From positions 1,302,001 through 1,366,000 of the forward strand of contig BQUP01000001.1 of NCBI GenBank assembly GCA_022835595.1: a DNA stretch of 64,000 bases. Reading direction: 5' to 3'. The notes below the pieces were generated by a model. The model saw only the letters and a program-made list of their open reading frames with translations. It was not told the DNA's origin and ran no database searches. Below are positions 47,960 to 60,077 of the stretch, one piece after another (position 1 is the first letter of the stretch; each line of letters starts with the position of its first letter). This stretch comes from Cystobasidium ongulense. Its lineage: Eukaryota; Basidiomycota; Cystobasidiomycetes; Cystobasidiales; Cystobasidiaceae. The translations under genes were made by a program, and so were the position numbers.

Positions 47960-48363
47960 GAATTGAGGATTGCACACGGACGGTGATAAGTACACCCTCA
48001 AAAACATCAACCATACGTGTTGTAGAAAGTAGTTTCGGGATCGCCCTTGTATGATGGTCCTTCCTCACTCGTATATGCAATGCAATAGAAGTACACATCC
48101 ATCCAAGTATGTGTAGTTGGCTGAAAGACTGATAGATCAGGGGGCCTCGCTGAGCTGTATCAGTGCATGCTCGATATTGGTAGTCTCCCTGCGAATAGCT
48201 GCGAGATGGTCGTTGTGTATTTTCGACATCCGTACTATGCTTCTTGAGGGCCAACGCCACGCCTTCCTGAGCTGCCGCCGTCTTTCATTGCACACTGCCT
48301 GTGTTTCCGCCCAACCGTGTTGCATACTCAAAGTAGCGACAGCAGGCTATTGCGAGAGGTCCA
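47960..48363. other. Intergenic between hexokinase and THO2
   Basis: About 400 bases with no supported gene. It must contain the hexokinase 3' end and the THO2 promoter. Confidence 0.5.
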
Positions 48364-51300
48364 ATGTCGACTCTATCGGCATTGCTTCAAGATGATACGC
48401 CTGTGGATACGCTTCCTGCGTCTGAGCTGTTCGTGTCGGAGCTTGTCCATGCCATCTTGATGCGAGGTTCGAAAGCTGATGCGATGCCTCTATCAATCCA
48501 CCCACTGTGCGCTGGTATTTCTGCATACAGAGAGACGCTCTTCACCTCTGGGAGTGCTCTTTCAGCTGCAGTAACGCAAGTCTGCCAAGTGAGCAAAGAT
48601 GCAGCAGGAGGAGATGCAGATGAAGCGACAGCAGTCTTCGAAGAACGATCATCAAAGATTCGGGAAAGGTTCATATCGCTCGCACGGCGTTACTGGGACA
48701 CTCTACCCTCGTCATCTACAGGAGGGACTATAACAGACTCCATACACGGTAACGAAGCTGCTGAGAACTTGATTGATATCATATGGACTGTCGATCAAGC
48801 TTTCGAGAATGGCCAATCTGTCACCTCTATTCCAAGCGGCGGAGGTACAGCAGCAGCAGGGCAACCTACGAATGACATTAAACCTGTTAATAAACTAGGA
48901 TTACTAGTCAAAGAACTCAACGTGAGCCTATAACCAACCTGCCCTCGCTGGGGTCGATTTCAGACCATTCTACCATTTGTGAACCCGAAAAGAACAAGGT
49001 ATCCTGAAACGATATGCATTCCTTTTCCTCCCTCTTGTTCTCGGAATTCTGTTATCACTGGAATTCCGACAGGCAAAGGGATTGTTATCGACAGAGTTAC
49101 TCAAACAACGATTAGATGTCCCACTACTTCAACTAGCTGGTATCTTAAGTCCCCAAGGCGGCACGATATGGATTCGCACAGAAGCACGAACAAAAACTTC
49201 CTTACTATACAAGCAACAAAAATATAACCTCTTACGTGAAGAATCGGAAGGATATAGTAAACTTGAAGTTGAATTGCTATCAAGTATGGGAAGTCCACAT
49301 AGCAGTAGGACTGCTCAACCTGCCGAGCCGTACGTCTGCTGTGTCGCACAGCGTCAACGTGACAAAGCTACATATATCCAGTGCTAAATCTGCTCCTATT
49401 TGGCTTTGTTTCTCCATTCTGAATGGCACGTGCTTCATGGCGGATAATGTACATTTCTCCCAACAAACAGATTTTCAAACGTTCGAAAGCGCGCAGAAAC
49501 GACACTCGAGAACATAAAAGGACTTATAGGATATTTTGATCTCGATCCAGCAAGAGCATTAGACGTTATTCTTGACGTCTTCGCAGATAACATATTATAC
49601 CATCATGTCTTTTTCAGGGAATTACTATTGCTTTCCCCTTGGGCACCAAAAGTGCGACACGATCCACTAGCTACCGATGCGAGTCAGGGTTTACTACCCG
49701 ATGGTGGATTTGAACCTATCCAAGAGGGTGCAAATACGATATGCGCTCAAATACTCGGCTTTAAATTCGCATGGTACACGGTGAGCTGCAATAAGAACTA
49801 CCTTGGCAGTGACATCTCTGATCCAAGACCTCTTGTAGACACCGGAAGGGTCGGCTGAAACTCCATCAGAAAAGCTGTATCTACTAGCTGCTATCCTTAT
49901 CTGGGAAGGCTTGGTGGATCTTCCAAGCTTATGGCCACATGTATGTGATATCCACTAAGCGCTCAAGAGAATGCGAAGAGGTTGTCTGATTTCAGTTTGT
50001 CTTGCATTCATAGCTACCACCTCAAAGCGATGATGAATTCAGCAAACTCAAGGACAAATACCGGGATGAGATATCCGATCGTATAGCGGGAGCTCGCTCG
50101 AATGCTCTCGCTATGGCTGGCGTCTTGGGGGACGATACCGAGCCACCTCCGCCAAAAGGCGCATCTTCACTTACAATAGCAGGGGCTGCCTCTGGAACGT
50201 CCGCTTCGGCTGCGTCACCAGCTGCTGCTCCCGTAGTGCCCTCGGATCCGCCTAACGCTAGGTTGGGCTTATTGAGAGCTCTACTATCTATCGGAGCTTT
50301 CAAACCTGCCTACTGGATACTGTCAAATTATAGTTGGATCTGCGAGCCCGTACCCGAAATAGCAGACCTAGTTCTGCGTCTCCTCAATTCCTCCATTACG
50401 CCATACTATGTTAATTCCGTCTCTCCATTCGCTAGCAAGAAGGAGAACGTAGAGGAAAAGAAAGCTAGTCTCTGTCGACCGCGACAGCGCTACTCCGTTG
50501 CTGACAAGAAGATTGCCCCTCCCGCTTCGACGGTGTATGCTATCACCGGCAAGCCTATCGATCACCCACGGACGCAAGCAGGACACTGGCGTGAGCAAGT
50601 GTACTTCTTTTCAGAATGGCAGGATCGCCTACCAAAATGCAGCACTGCAGAAGAAGTACTACGGGTAATTGGGCCTCTCCTCAAGATCATAGGGGTACAC
50701 GCAAATCGAAATCGAGAGTTCTTTGTGCATCTCCTACGAATAGCAAAGCAGGAAACCTTACCGTCAGCACCGCATAGATCTGCATGGGAAAGTATTGTCC
50801 GAATGCATCTCATACCAGCTCTGGCGATATCCGATCCCAACCCTTCAACTACGCACGAGCTATGGGAAATTCTTCGAAACTTCCCCTACACTGCTCGATT
50901 TGCGATGTATGGTGAATGGAAAGATAGGTCGTACAAGCGCCTGCCAGAGTTACGCGTCAAGCGCGTCGAGACCGAGAGAGAAGCAAAGAGCATGCTCAAG
51001 CGACTTTCAGCGGACAATGTCAAGCAATTTGGTCGCAGTCTGGCCAAGATCGCTCACACCAACCCGTGTCCACTCTTCGAGATCGCTTTGAATCAAGTTC
51101 AAAGTTATGATAATCTTATTGCTCCAGTCGTGGACAGTTTTAGATATCTAACTCCGTTCGGCTACGATGTCCTCGCTTATTCCCTTCTCGATGCTCTGTC
51201 GAACCCTGAAAAGGAACGCACAAAGTCCGATGGTACCAATATTTCACTCTGGCTTCAATCTCTCGCAATCTTCGCAGGTACATTGTGCAAGCGCTGGAAC

Positions 51301-54300
51301 ATGGAAGTCGCCTATGTCTTGCAGTATATCCTCAACCAGCTACGCGAAGGCAACTCGAAGGATCTGGTCGTGCTCCGGGAACTTATAAGCAAGATGGCTG
51401 GTATTGAACCTGTCTCTGACCTGTCGGATAGTCAGGTAGTGGCCTTGGGTGGCGGCCCCACCCTGCAAGCCGAAGCACTCCATCCTACTACGATAGAAGA
51501 GCGTAGAAATCAAAGCAAGCGTAGTACGCTAAGACTCAAGACTTCACTTCTCGATGCACGGCTGGTAGGACCCCTCCTAGTGGCAGTCGCGAAAGCGCGC
51601 CAAGAGTGCATTCTCGGACTTGATGACTCGCCGCTGAAGTACTTAGCAAACTTGTTTGATCAGGTTAGTCAAAGCCCAGAGCTTGTTCGCGTCCACCAGA
51701 CTCCACTGACACACACCTTCCTACAGTGTCAGCAAGTATTGTTCCAATTCCACGACTTCCTTCTTACACATCTGCGTGCAGAAGCATATGGGAAAGCTCT
51801 TCCTCCATTGCGAGATCTTTGGGACAGTTATGGCTTAGAACCTGGCATCGCCTTTCATGTGACACGGCCTGCCCTGCAGCTGGCTATTCAAGTGAGTCAG
51901 CTACAACATTTTTGTTGAAGCGGAGGCACCAGCTGACAAGACAAGTCTAAATAGAGCTACGATAAGGCCCGAATGGAGCGTCTTCGAGAGGAAGTCAAAG
52001 CTAGTCGAGCCGCTAAAGCGGAAGCCGCCAAGGCAGAACAGGCGGCTTCCGCTGATGTGACGATGGATGGAACTGCTGCTGCAGGCGAAGAGACTAAACC
52101 TCAACCAGTCACCAATGGCACACTAGCAATCAATGATAGTGAAGTCAAAGAAAAGGAACGCATCAGCACCTCTCCAGTTCCGCCTACTCTAAAAGTGAAG
52201 GTAAGAATGCCATCGCCCGAGCGTCCGTCACGGATACTAGCGATCTGACGATCTTTGTAGTCTCCATGGCACCCTGTACTAGATGATGCGATCGCTCTGG
52301 CGGCAAAGAATATGCCTGAAAACATGCAACCCTACATGACACCCGGCTTTTTCGTCACATTCTGGCAGCTATCTTTGTACGATGTTCTCATCCCAATGGA
52401 AAGATACCAGAATGAAGTCGATAGGCTCAATGGCATCGTACGAGAGCTAGATGCGACCATCAGAGCGGCAGTAGTCCCCAGCTTCCCTGGTCAGCCCGTA
52501 GACAAAGCTGCTGAAGCCGAGGCGAAAAGAGCCCGGGATAGATGCATGCAAACTATTCAGGCACTCAATACTGAATTGAAAGCGCACACCGAAGCCTACG
52601 AAGCCACTAGAAAACGCCTTTCTGCGGAGAAAGCGCATTGGTTCAGTAAGTGCCCTCCAAGTCCAAGTTCGCGGGCGACGGAATTAACAATAACGCTCTA
52701 CAGTGCCTGGGCTTGGCCATCTCAACCAAAAAGATGCTGGTAATGCTCGCAAGTTGGTTGTTCAGCATTTTATCCAAGAATGTCTGGTGCCAAGGGCAAG
52801 GCTGTCACCGATCGATGCGACATATTGTGCACGCTTCATTCGCGTTATGCACAATGTTGGTGCTGCCAACTTCCCGTCGCTACACGTCTATGATAGAGTG
52901 GGTACTAGCGGTCTCAGTCACTAGATTACGACTAATTGATCCTCGCATCTTAGACATTCAGCGAAGAGCTGTCACCAATACTTTTCAGCTGCACGGAAGG
53001 CGAGGCCCGCAACTATGGTAAGTAGAGATCGAACGTCTTCATCGCACAGAAGCTGATATCATGTTATTCAGGCCGTTTCCTCCTCGATTGTCTGTCAGAT
53101 CTGACCAGCTGGTACAACAGCGAAACCCTCTACGCGAAACAGGCTATTGGCAATAATCTGCCAGGGTTCCTTCGAGTATGGCTTGTGCGGGCACCGGGGG
53201 ACCCCGTCTCAGAAAATGCCATGCTACACTACCACCAGTTCAAAACGATCACAGCCAAGTGGCATAAGAAGATGTGCGAAGCTTTCACCGCTTGCTTAGA
53301 GTCTAAGGATTACATGTGTATCAGAAACACTATCCTCGTATTAACGAAGATAGCCAAGTTCTTTCCATTGTTTGCCCTTCAAGGGACCAGAATGGAGGAG
53401 GTTGTCGCATCTCTGCTTGCATCCGAAAAGCGAGAGGATCTGCGTGTTCTTGGAATTGGGTGAGTTGTGTTAGACGATATGATCAACGCTTCAGTGTCCT
53501 GATCAATCAACTCCCTATAGGTACTCCGCCCTCCTCAAAAAGCAATCCTCGACTTGGATCGCCAACCCGTCGGCCTCCCAGGTGAGCCCTCTTTTCCGGC
53601 ACCCGTATGACACAGCATTCTGACCAGGTTACTTCGCGAATATCTAGGCGCCTTCTACAAGTACTCCATCACAGCAGTCGGCTCCGGCAAATGCACCCTC
53701 TCCGTCGCCTGCTCCTGGTGCACCTTCTGCGTCACAATCCTCAACTACTTCTAAAACGGCGGCACCTCGCCCTTCGGCTGCAGTTGCGTCCCCTGCTAGA
53801 GGTAATGCCGGTCGTCCTCCCGCTGATGCGGACCGAGACCGCCGCCGTCTCGACGATCGCCGCGATCTTGAGCCACCCCGGGAGTGAGTCAGGCCTTGCC
53901 ATTCGTGTGTCTACGTTGTGAAGTGCTGAAGCCTGTTACAGCAGTAGCTCTCGACCTGCCCTATCGCGTCAAGGCAGTGAACTGGCTGCTCCTTCTACTA
54001 ACGGCTCGCGGACTCTGCACGCTCTTCCAGCTAGGCCTAGTCTGGATGAAGACAAACGAGAATCGGGTCAGACATCTCGACAACTGCGAGGCAATGCCAG
54101 TCCTGCTAGCTCACGTACATCGACACCCGTCGTATCCCGCGGACTTGATGACATGCAAGTCGACGAACCTCCCAGACCAGCAAGGAATGCAGACCGCTTT
54201 GCTAAGCCTACAGCGCCACACGAAAGCAAGGCACCATCATCAAGACCTTCTTCACCCAGACGTCGTGAGCCCGAATCACCTCGTCGGCCTGCTAAGGATC

Positions 54301-55628
54301 CGTCAGAAAGCCTGCGCGATGACCGCAGAGGCGGCCGTGAAGAAATAGACAGGTCTAGCAAGCGCAGTCGTGCGGGTAGTGAAGGATCTTCACATTCGTC
54401 ACAGCGAGACAAGAAGGAGAGGTCTAGAGGAGAAAAGGATCGCAGCGATAGGCGAGAACGGGAGCATCGCTCCGACCGTTCAGAGCGCTCAGATCGTGAC
54501 CGCGAAAGACGATCCGACAAAGAGCGCGAAAAGGACAGAGAGTCGGACAGACATCGCCGCGACCGTGATCGAACACGTGAGCGCGAAAAGGACACTTCCC
54601 GCGAAAAGGACACTTCGCGAGACAAGGACTCCGCCCGGGATAAAGACACTTCCCGCGACAAGGACTCTACAAGTCGGGATAAAGACTTGAAAGAAGCAAG
54701 CCGAGACAAGGATCGCGAACGTCGACATCGCGAGCCTTCTGGGCGAAGCAGCGATGACAGGCGGGAGAAGGAGCGGCTCAAAGAACGAGAGTCCCGGCAC
54801 AAAGACTCAGACAGACGCTCAGATGGTCCTGTATCAGCATCTTCCGCAACCGACAATGCAGTATCAAGCAACGGCAAAGAGACGATTAACGATAGGCAAG
54901 ACCGGAGAGACGACAAGAAAGCGAACGAGTCAAATCAGCCTGCTGATCCCACGACGCCTAGAGATTTGAAACGCTCAGCGGACTCCTCATCCTCTCTTAG
55001 CGAGCTGAAACCCGGGGAGAGTAAGAGTGGCAGTGATCATGACCAAAAGCGTCGAAGGACAGATGAGGTATGTTGCAGGCTTGTGAAATACTAAGCGAAG
55101 TACTAATCTGGATTTTTCCATCAGGCTTCTGCGCCTTCCGACGTGCCTTCCGGACCGCGTTCGGAGCGTGCTATTCCTCCACCCTTATCAAGTTTGCCGC
55201 CTCGAGCTTCCGAAACCAGCATTAAAGGCCGAGCATCTCCCCGCGAAGCCGGACAGGGCATGCGCATCAAGGCTATGGCGTCCGCCTCGGCAGCGTCGGC
55301 CCTCAGCTCTGCCCAACAACACAATGCGCGACTGCAAAGAGGGTCGGGGAGTGAAACCCCCGAGTCCGCTGGGCCACCGCCGCCTAGTCAGACCAATGTC
55401 AGGAGTGAACCCGTCCAGCGAACACGATCTGGCAACGAAGATCGACCCTCCCAGGATCTTGCAGCACGATTAGGTGGACCCGCACCATTCAGAAACAATA
55501 ACGATGTGAGTTTCCCGAGCATTGTGTCGATGCGTGCGAGTAGCTAAATTGGCTGTGTGGCGCAGCGTCGGGAGTCATCGAACGAAGCGCGAGATAGGTC
55601 TAACAGGCGAGCTCCTGCCCGCAGATAG
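48364..55628 (+). CDS. THO2: THO complex subunit Tho2
   Basis: Largest scaffold of the THO/TREX complex, which couples transcription to mRNA export and prevents R-loops in the nucleus. It starts MSTLSALLQDDTPVDTLPAS at 48364. The middle part (50113-51918) is one long exon with the family stretch HWREQVYFFSEWQDRLPKCS and NREFFVHLLRIAKQE, followed by MAGIEPVSDLSDSQVVALGG. The C-terminal THOC2 domain includes ATYCARFIRVMHNVGAANFP, SLHVYDR and GRFLLDCLSDLTSWYNSETL, ending near 53580. A long, disordered, charged tail follows, with Arg/Asp/Ser/Lys repeats, ending SNEARDRSNRRAPARR. Many introns; roughly 2,000 residues. Yeast Tho2 is shorter (about 1,600). Confidence 0.92.
54400..54810 (+). repeat. 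Arg/Asp/Lys/Ser-rich repeat tract in THO2
   Basis: The THO2 tail carries RD/RE dipeptides and then a degenerate tandem hexamer (R-[DE]-K-D-[TS]-S), repeated about five times between 54590 and 54690. Units of 18 nt are clear at the DNA level. Similar charged tails occur in splicing and export factors and help phase separation or RNA contact. Confidence 0.7.
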
Positions 55629-55752
55629 TATATTAGCCTTAGCCGATTTGTTGTCAAGTAATTTATGAAAAAAGTTAACCGCCACTATCGTCTTGCTCCG
55701 CACCTTGCCTTCGTACCCACTAGGGTCGGCACGCACCTCGATACTTTTCAAG

Positions 55753-57053
55753 ATGGCCAACGATGCCATAGAAGATGCTGTAGTCTGCTCGACACTGGGC
55801 ATGTTCATCATGGATATATTCGACTTTGGAACCGATCGTCCACCTATAGAAGATCAAGTACGTTTTGCGCCTGCCAACATCGCTGGTCCACTAGCAAGCT
55901 CGAGTCTGCTGATGCCTTACCAATAAATGGCTATCAGATTGGAGGTGGTGGAACATATGTCAATGTCGCAGCACGGATGTGGCTTGAGCCAGTACAAGTG
56001 GGTATGATTGTCGACCGGGGTAACGATTGGCGTCAAGACATACAAGATCAGCTTGATTCCTACGGATCATGCTGGGTCTTTCGCGATGATGCGAGACGAC
56101 AGACAACAAGAGTGCGTGTTTTATGTGGAAGCAATAATGGCCTTACGAGCTGACCAGCCCTTATTCTGGTGCAAGGCTCGCGCAACATACAAGGGCGAAA
56201 CTCGCGGATTTGAGTATCTAACTCCGAAGGTACGTGCCCCTGTTTACTATGAATGTGCAAGGACTGATCCTGTAGACTGATTCGGCGCATGTTCAGGTGC
56301 GACTGTCTCCGCCCGACCTAGCCGCAACGCGGCTAGCTATGCCAGAATACCTTCACTTCGTTTGTTCGCCTACACGAGCTCTTGAGATCATTAGAGATAT
56401 AGATGATTTGGGATGGACAGACGGCACAAAGTTGGTTTACGAGCCTATTCCAGATCTGTGTGTACCAAGTGAGATGCCAGCGCTGCTGAAAGTGTTTCCC
56501 CGTCTGCACAGTAAGTTTAATACGCGCACTTCTAGACAAGCCTCGATACCAACCATGAGAATCTGAATCTATTTCACCAGTATTTTCCCCCAATCACGAA
56601 GAGGCAGGCACCTTCTTTGGGGAAGCAATAGAAGAACATGAGTCAGAAGGAAAGCCACAGAAGATTCAGGAGCTCGCACAAAAGTTTCTTGATTCTGGTT
56701 TGCGAACGACATGCATCATTCGAAGTGGCAGGCTTGGAGCGTACGTCAAGCAAGCAGACAGGTATGCCTTCGATGACGATACAAGGCAAGGTACATGGAT
56801 TCCAGCATTCTACCAGACTGGCGACAAAGTAGTAGATGTGACTGGTGCTGGCAATTCCTTTTTGGGAGGTTTGATGGCGGGAATGTACCTGGAGAAGGAG
56901 AACATCCGTCAAGCCTGTCTCTATGGGTCTGTCAGCTCATCATATGTCATTGAGCAGTATGGCTTACCACGTAGACAGGAAGATGGCAGATGGAATGGGC
57001 AGGATAAGCCTACCGACCGCCTACAAGCAATGCGAACGCGGTTGGGAATGTGA
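55753..57053 (+). CDS. PfkB-family carbohydrate kinase, Mak32-like
   Basis: Ribokinase-fold protein of the Mak32 group, named after a yeast gene needed for L-A double-stranded RNA virus structural stability; its substrate is unknown. Start MANDAIEDAVVCSTLGMFIM at 55753. The first half contains IGGGGTYVNVAARMWLEPVQ, the PfkB signature-1-like GGG region, then TTRARATYKGETRGFEYLTP and MPEYLHFVCSPTRALEIIRD. The second signature reads KVVDVTGAGNSFLGGLMAGM: the position that is catalytic Asp in typical PfkB kinases (GAGD) is Asn. It ends at 57053 after DRLQAMRTRLGM. About five exons and 370 residues. Lies 124 nt after the THO2 stop. Confidence 0.83.
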
Positions 57054-57402
57054 CAGTAGCTTGTTTCCTCCGCAAATCATTTCCTTGACTGTCGAGTAGC
57101 GTCGAAGGAGAAGAGCGTATATGTACGGTCCAGCTACTTTTGCTGTAACTCTTCCAGTGTCGAAGACGCACGTGAATTGTGTGGCGACAATTTGCCCATC
57201 TGAAATCACCAAGGGCCGCACGCCGAGTCACGCGTAGAGCCTAGTATGTGCACTGATGCTGTATGGCTGGCAGTCTTTGCATTCCTGGAGACTGCCAGGC
57301 AGAGTATCAACCACAGCTTGATCTCGAGAACAGGATGATCGGGAATTTTCAGCTTGCAGCTTTGCCAGAAGTCAACGCATAACTCGCAGAACAGCGGCAA
57401 AG
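57054..57402. other. Intergenic, NIP7 promoter
   Basis: No supported gene. Holds the 3' end of the Mak32-like gene and the promoter and leader of NIP7. Confidence 0.5.
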
Positions 57403-58320
57403 ATGTGAGCAGCGACATTGACGGTAGGCTTGACCCATACTGATGCTGCACTGCTCCTCAGGCGTCCTCTTACCGAAGAAGAAACGAAGGTAGGTCATAG
57501 AGCGGACAAGCCAGGCAGAATGCAGCTCACAGCGTATATTCCACAGGCGCTCTTTGCAAAGTTGGCGAAATACATTGGACCGAACCTGGTGAGCATCGCA
57601 GAGGATTGAAGATGTCCATGTAGCTAACATTTGTCTGCAGGTCCACATGATTGACCGCCCAAGCGATCCCCACTGCTTCCGTCTTCGTATGTCCCGCCTC
57701 GACAGAGTTGATCATGCTCTCGAAATGGCCTTCTTTATGCTGACGATTCTCTGCTGCAACAGACCGTGATAGAGTGTACTATGTGTCGGAAGCCATCATG
57801 AAACAAGCGACAAGCATCGCTAGACCTAATCTATGCTACCTCGGTACATGCTTGGGCAAGTTCAGCAAGACTCGAAAATTCAGGCTACACGTGACGGCGC
57901 TTGAATGGCTCGCGAAATATGCAAAGCACAAGGTGAGCCTTTGCTTACAGAGAGGTGTCTTGGCTCGTACCTAAGTGCAAGTTTGCATCCATTGCTACAG
58001 ATTTGGATCAAGCCAAATGGAGAGATGCCTTTCCTGTACGGCAATCACGTAGTCAAGGCGCATTTAGGGCGAATCACAGAAGACACACCCGAACATCAAG
58101 GAGTAGTCATTTACAGCATGAGCGATATCCCTCTAGGATTCGGAGTGACAGCCAAATCTTCCGTAGACAGCCGAAAGCTCGATCCTACTGGTATCCTCGT
58201 CTACAATCAAGCGTGAGTAGACGAAAGCAAGTGTATGCGAGGACACATGCTGACAATTCCCCTCGCTTGTCCTGCAGTGATATCGGAGAGTATCTGCGTG
58301 ACGAGAATGAGTTGTTCTAG
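57403..58320 (+). CDS. NIP7: Nip7, 60S ribosome biogenesis protein
   Basis: Nucleolar RNA-binding protein needed for 27S pre-rRNA processing. The protein reads [20 protein letters not shown], then [38 protein letters not shown] and [20 protein letters not shown]. The PUA domain contains [40 protein letters not shown] and ends [14 protein letters not shown]. It is about 180 residues, the usual length, and nearly colinear with yeast and human Nip7. The initiator codon is split by an intron: AT at 57403-57404, then a 57-nt intron (57405-57461), then G from 57462. No other ATG gives the conserved MRPLT start. At least five introns. Confidence 0.93.
57405..57461 (+). other. Intron inside the NIP7 start codon
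   Basis: GTGAGC...CTCCTCAG, 57 nt. Removal joins AT and G to give the only ATG leading to [10 protein letters not shown]. In the unspliced RNA the same AT is followed by GTGA, producing AUG-UGA, a start directly followed by stop. Confidence 0.85.
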
Positions 58321-58456
58321 TGCTCTCTGGCTTCGGCTTGCGTGCCCAAATCGTCTTACCGCCGCTATACATTCGTCTAGTCTATGGGGCAGTCTTACAA
58401 TACTGTTGTTGTCATTCCGTATGATCTACTGCAATTCAGTCAATAAATTATATCCT

Positions 58457-60077
58457 TTACTTTGATAACTGAGCGAGAACGCTATCTAGTACATCTACCG
58501 CTTGGTCTACTTCAGCTTTTGTGACGATCAAAGACGGGACGAATCGAAGGGTGTTTCTGCCACACGAAAGGAACAGTACCCCCTTTTCTCGACATAGCTC
58601 TACCACTTGCCCTGGTAGCTGAGCATTTGCCAATGGCATACCAAGCATTAAACCTTGTCCGCGGATCTCGCTTGGGACGAGGCTGGGATATTTTGAAGCG
58701 AGAGTATCGAGTCTTTCCTTTAGATGTGACCCGACCTCCTGAACGTGGGCTATGAAAGAAGGTTCTGATATGCGAGAGACGACATGATGCGCTACTCGGG
58801 TGGGTAATGGGGCACCGCTGTATTGCAGTCTAAAGTCAGCGGCATCACTCTTTGACAACCTGAGAATTGGCATAAATCTCTCACCCGAATGTCGTGCCAT
58901 GATCTCCAATTTTGACGACATCTGCTATTTTATCCTTCATCATAATTGCACCGATTGGAATACCATTCGCTAGAGGCTTGGCCATGGTGATAACGTCTGG
59001 ATGGCAATCCCTAGGGAAATGGGAGTGGGCCCAAAGCTTGCCTGTTCTTCCAAGACCGCACTGTCAAGCAACACTAGGTTAAGCAAGTAAGAAGATAAAC
59101 CATATCGTAGATGTAACTTACTTGGATCTCATCGAATATGAGCACCGCATTGACTTCGTCACATCGTTGACGAAGAGCTCGCAGCCATTCCTCGTTTGCA
59201 GGCATTATACCACCTTCTCCTTGAATTGGTTCTACGATAACCCCGCATGTTTTTTCCGTGATAAGATCATTGATGCTTTGTATATTGTTGAACTCCGCTT
59301 CAACGCAACCTGGCACGAGAGGTTCGAAAGGCATTTGATACTTCTTTTGATGTGTCACTGATAAGGCTCCCATCGAACGACCATGGAACGCCTCATTGAA
59401 GGAAACGATCTCTGTCTTGTTCCCTGATGGATCAATGATCTTTCCATACTTGCGAGCGAATTTGAGTGCTCCTTCTGTCGCTTCAGTACCAGAGTCTTAG
59501 TAGTTTGCGAATAATGCAGGACGATCGAGGTTCAGCAACGAGTCATTAAAGGTTGTGAGAGGTCCAGTCTGATGCAGTACTCACTTGCAAAGAAGAGCTT
59601 CAACCCGCTACTAGCTACTTCTAACGCTTCTTCCGTAACATCAAGCTGTCTCTCCTTTTCAAGATGTTCAGGATCGAAACCTAGTCCACCGTGTTTCTTA
59701 GTTTCTTCGACTAATAACTTTGCAGTTTCACCAGACCAAAAGTGATGTATTAAATTGGAGCAGTGAACAAGTTGAGTACTTTGTTCAGCTAACACTTGCG
59801 CTACTCCTTCATCTGCGTGTCCTAATGCATTCACTGCTATACCAGCTGTGAAATCTAAATATTGTCGTGATTGTGTATCGTATAGATACATTCCCTTGCC
59901 ATGAGATACGATGAATGATGGGCGTGCATATGTATTGAGTACATATGCTGAATGAGATGCTAGCAGGCCATTCACTTCTCGCTGTGTCGTGAGATTCGGT
60001 AGTGAACTCGGCGTTGAAGATTGAGCTGCTTTGCCAACTCGTGCGCTGGAGAAGCTGCGATATGCCGCTCGTCGCAT
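58457..60077 (-). CDS. ARG8: Acetylornithine aminotransferase (mitochondrial)
   Basis: PLP-dependent class-III transaminase that makes N-acetylornithine in the arginine pathway. A mitochondrial-type N-terminus ([20 protein letters not shown]) precedes the enzyme. Motifs: [48 protein letters not shown] (joined across a 102-nt intron that ends AACTACTAAG), [67 protein letters not shown] (PLP Lys) and HGTTFGGAPL. The C-terminus is [13 protein letters not shown]. Start chosen at 60077 because it gives the presequence; the frame upstream has no earlier ATG. About 470 residues, five or six exons. All catalytic residues are present. Confidence 0.94.

Noticed and set aside
54068-54916. Minus-strand ORF of 282 codons, Ser/Arg/Leu-rich
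   Set aside because: Antisense shadow of the THO2 charged tail; repeats create a long open frame.
59475-59600. Apparent stop in ARG8 (NYY then stop) suggesting a broken gene
   Set aside because: It lies inside a good intron; splicing restores [12 protein letters not shown].
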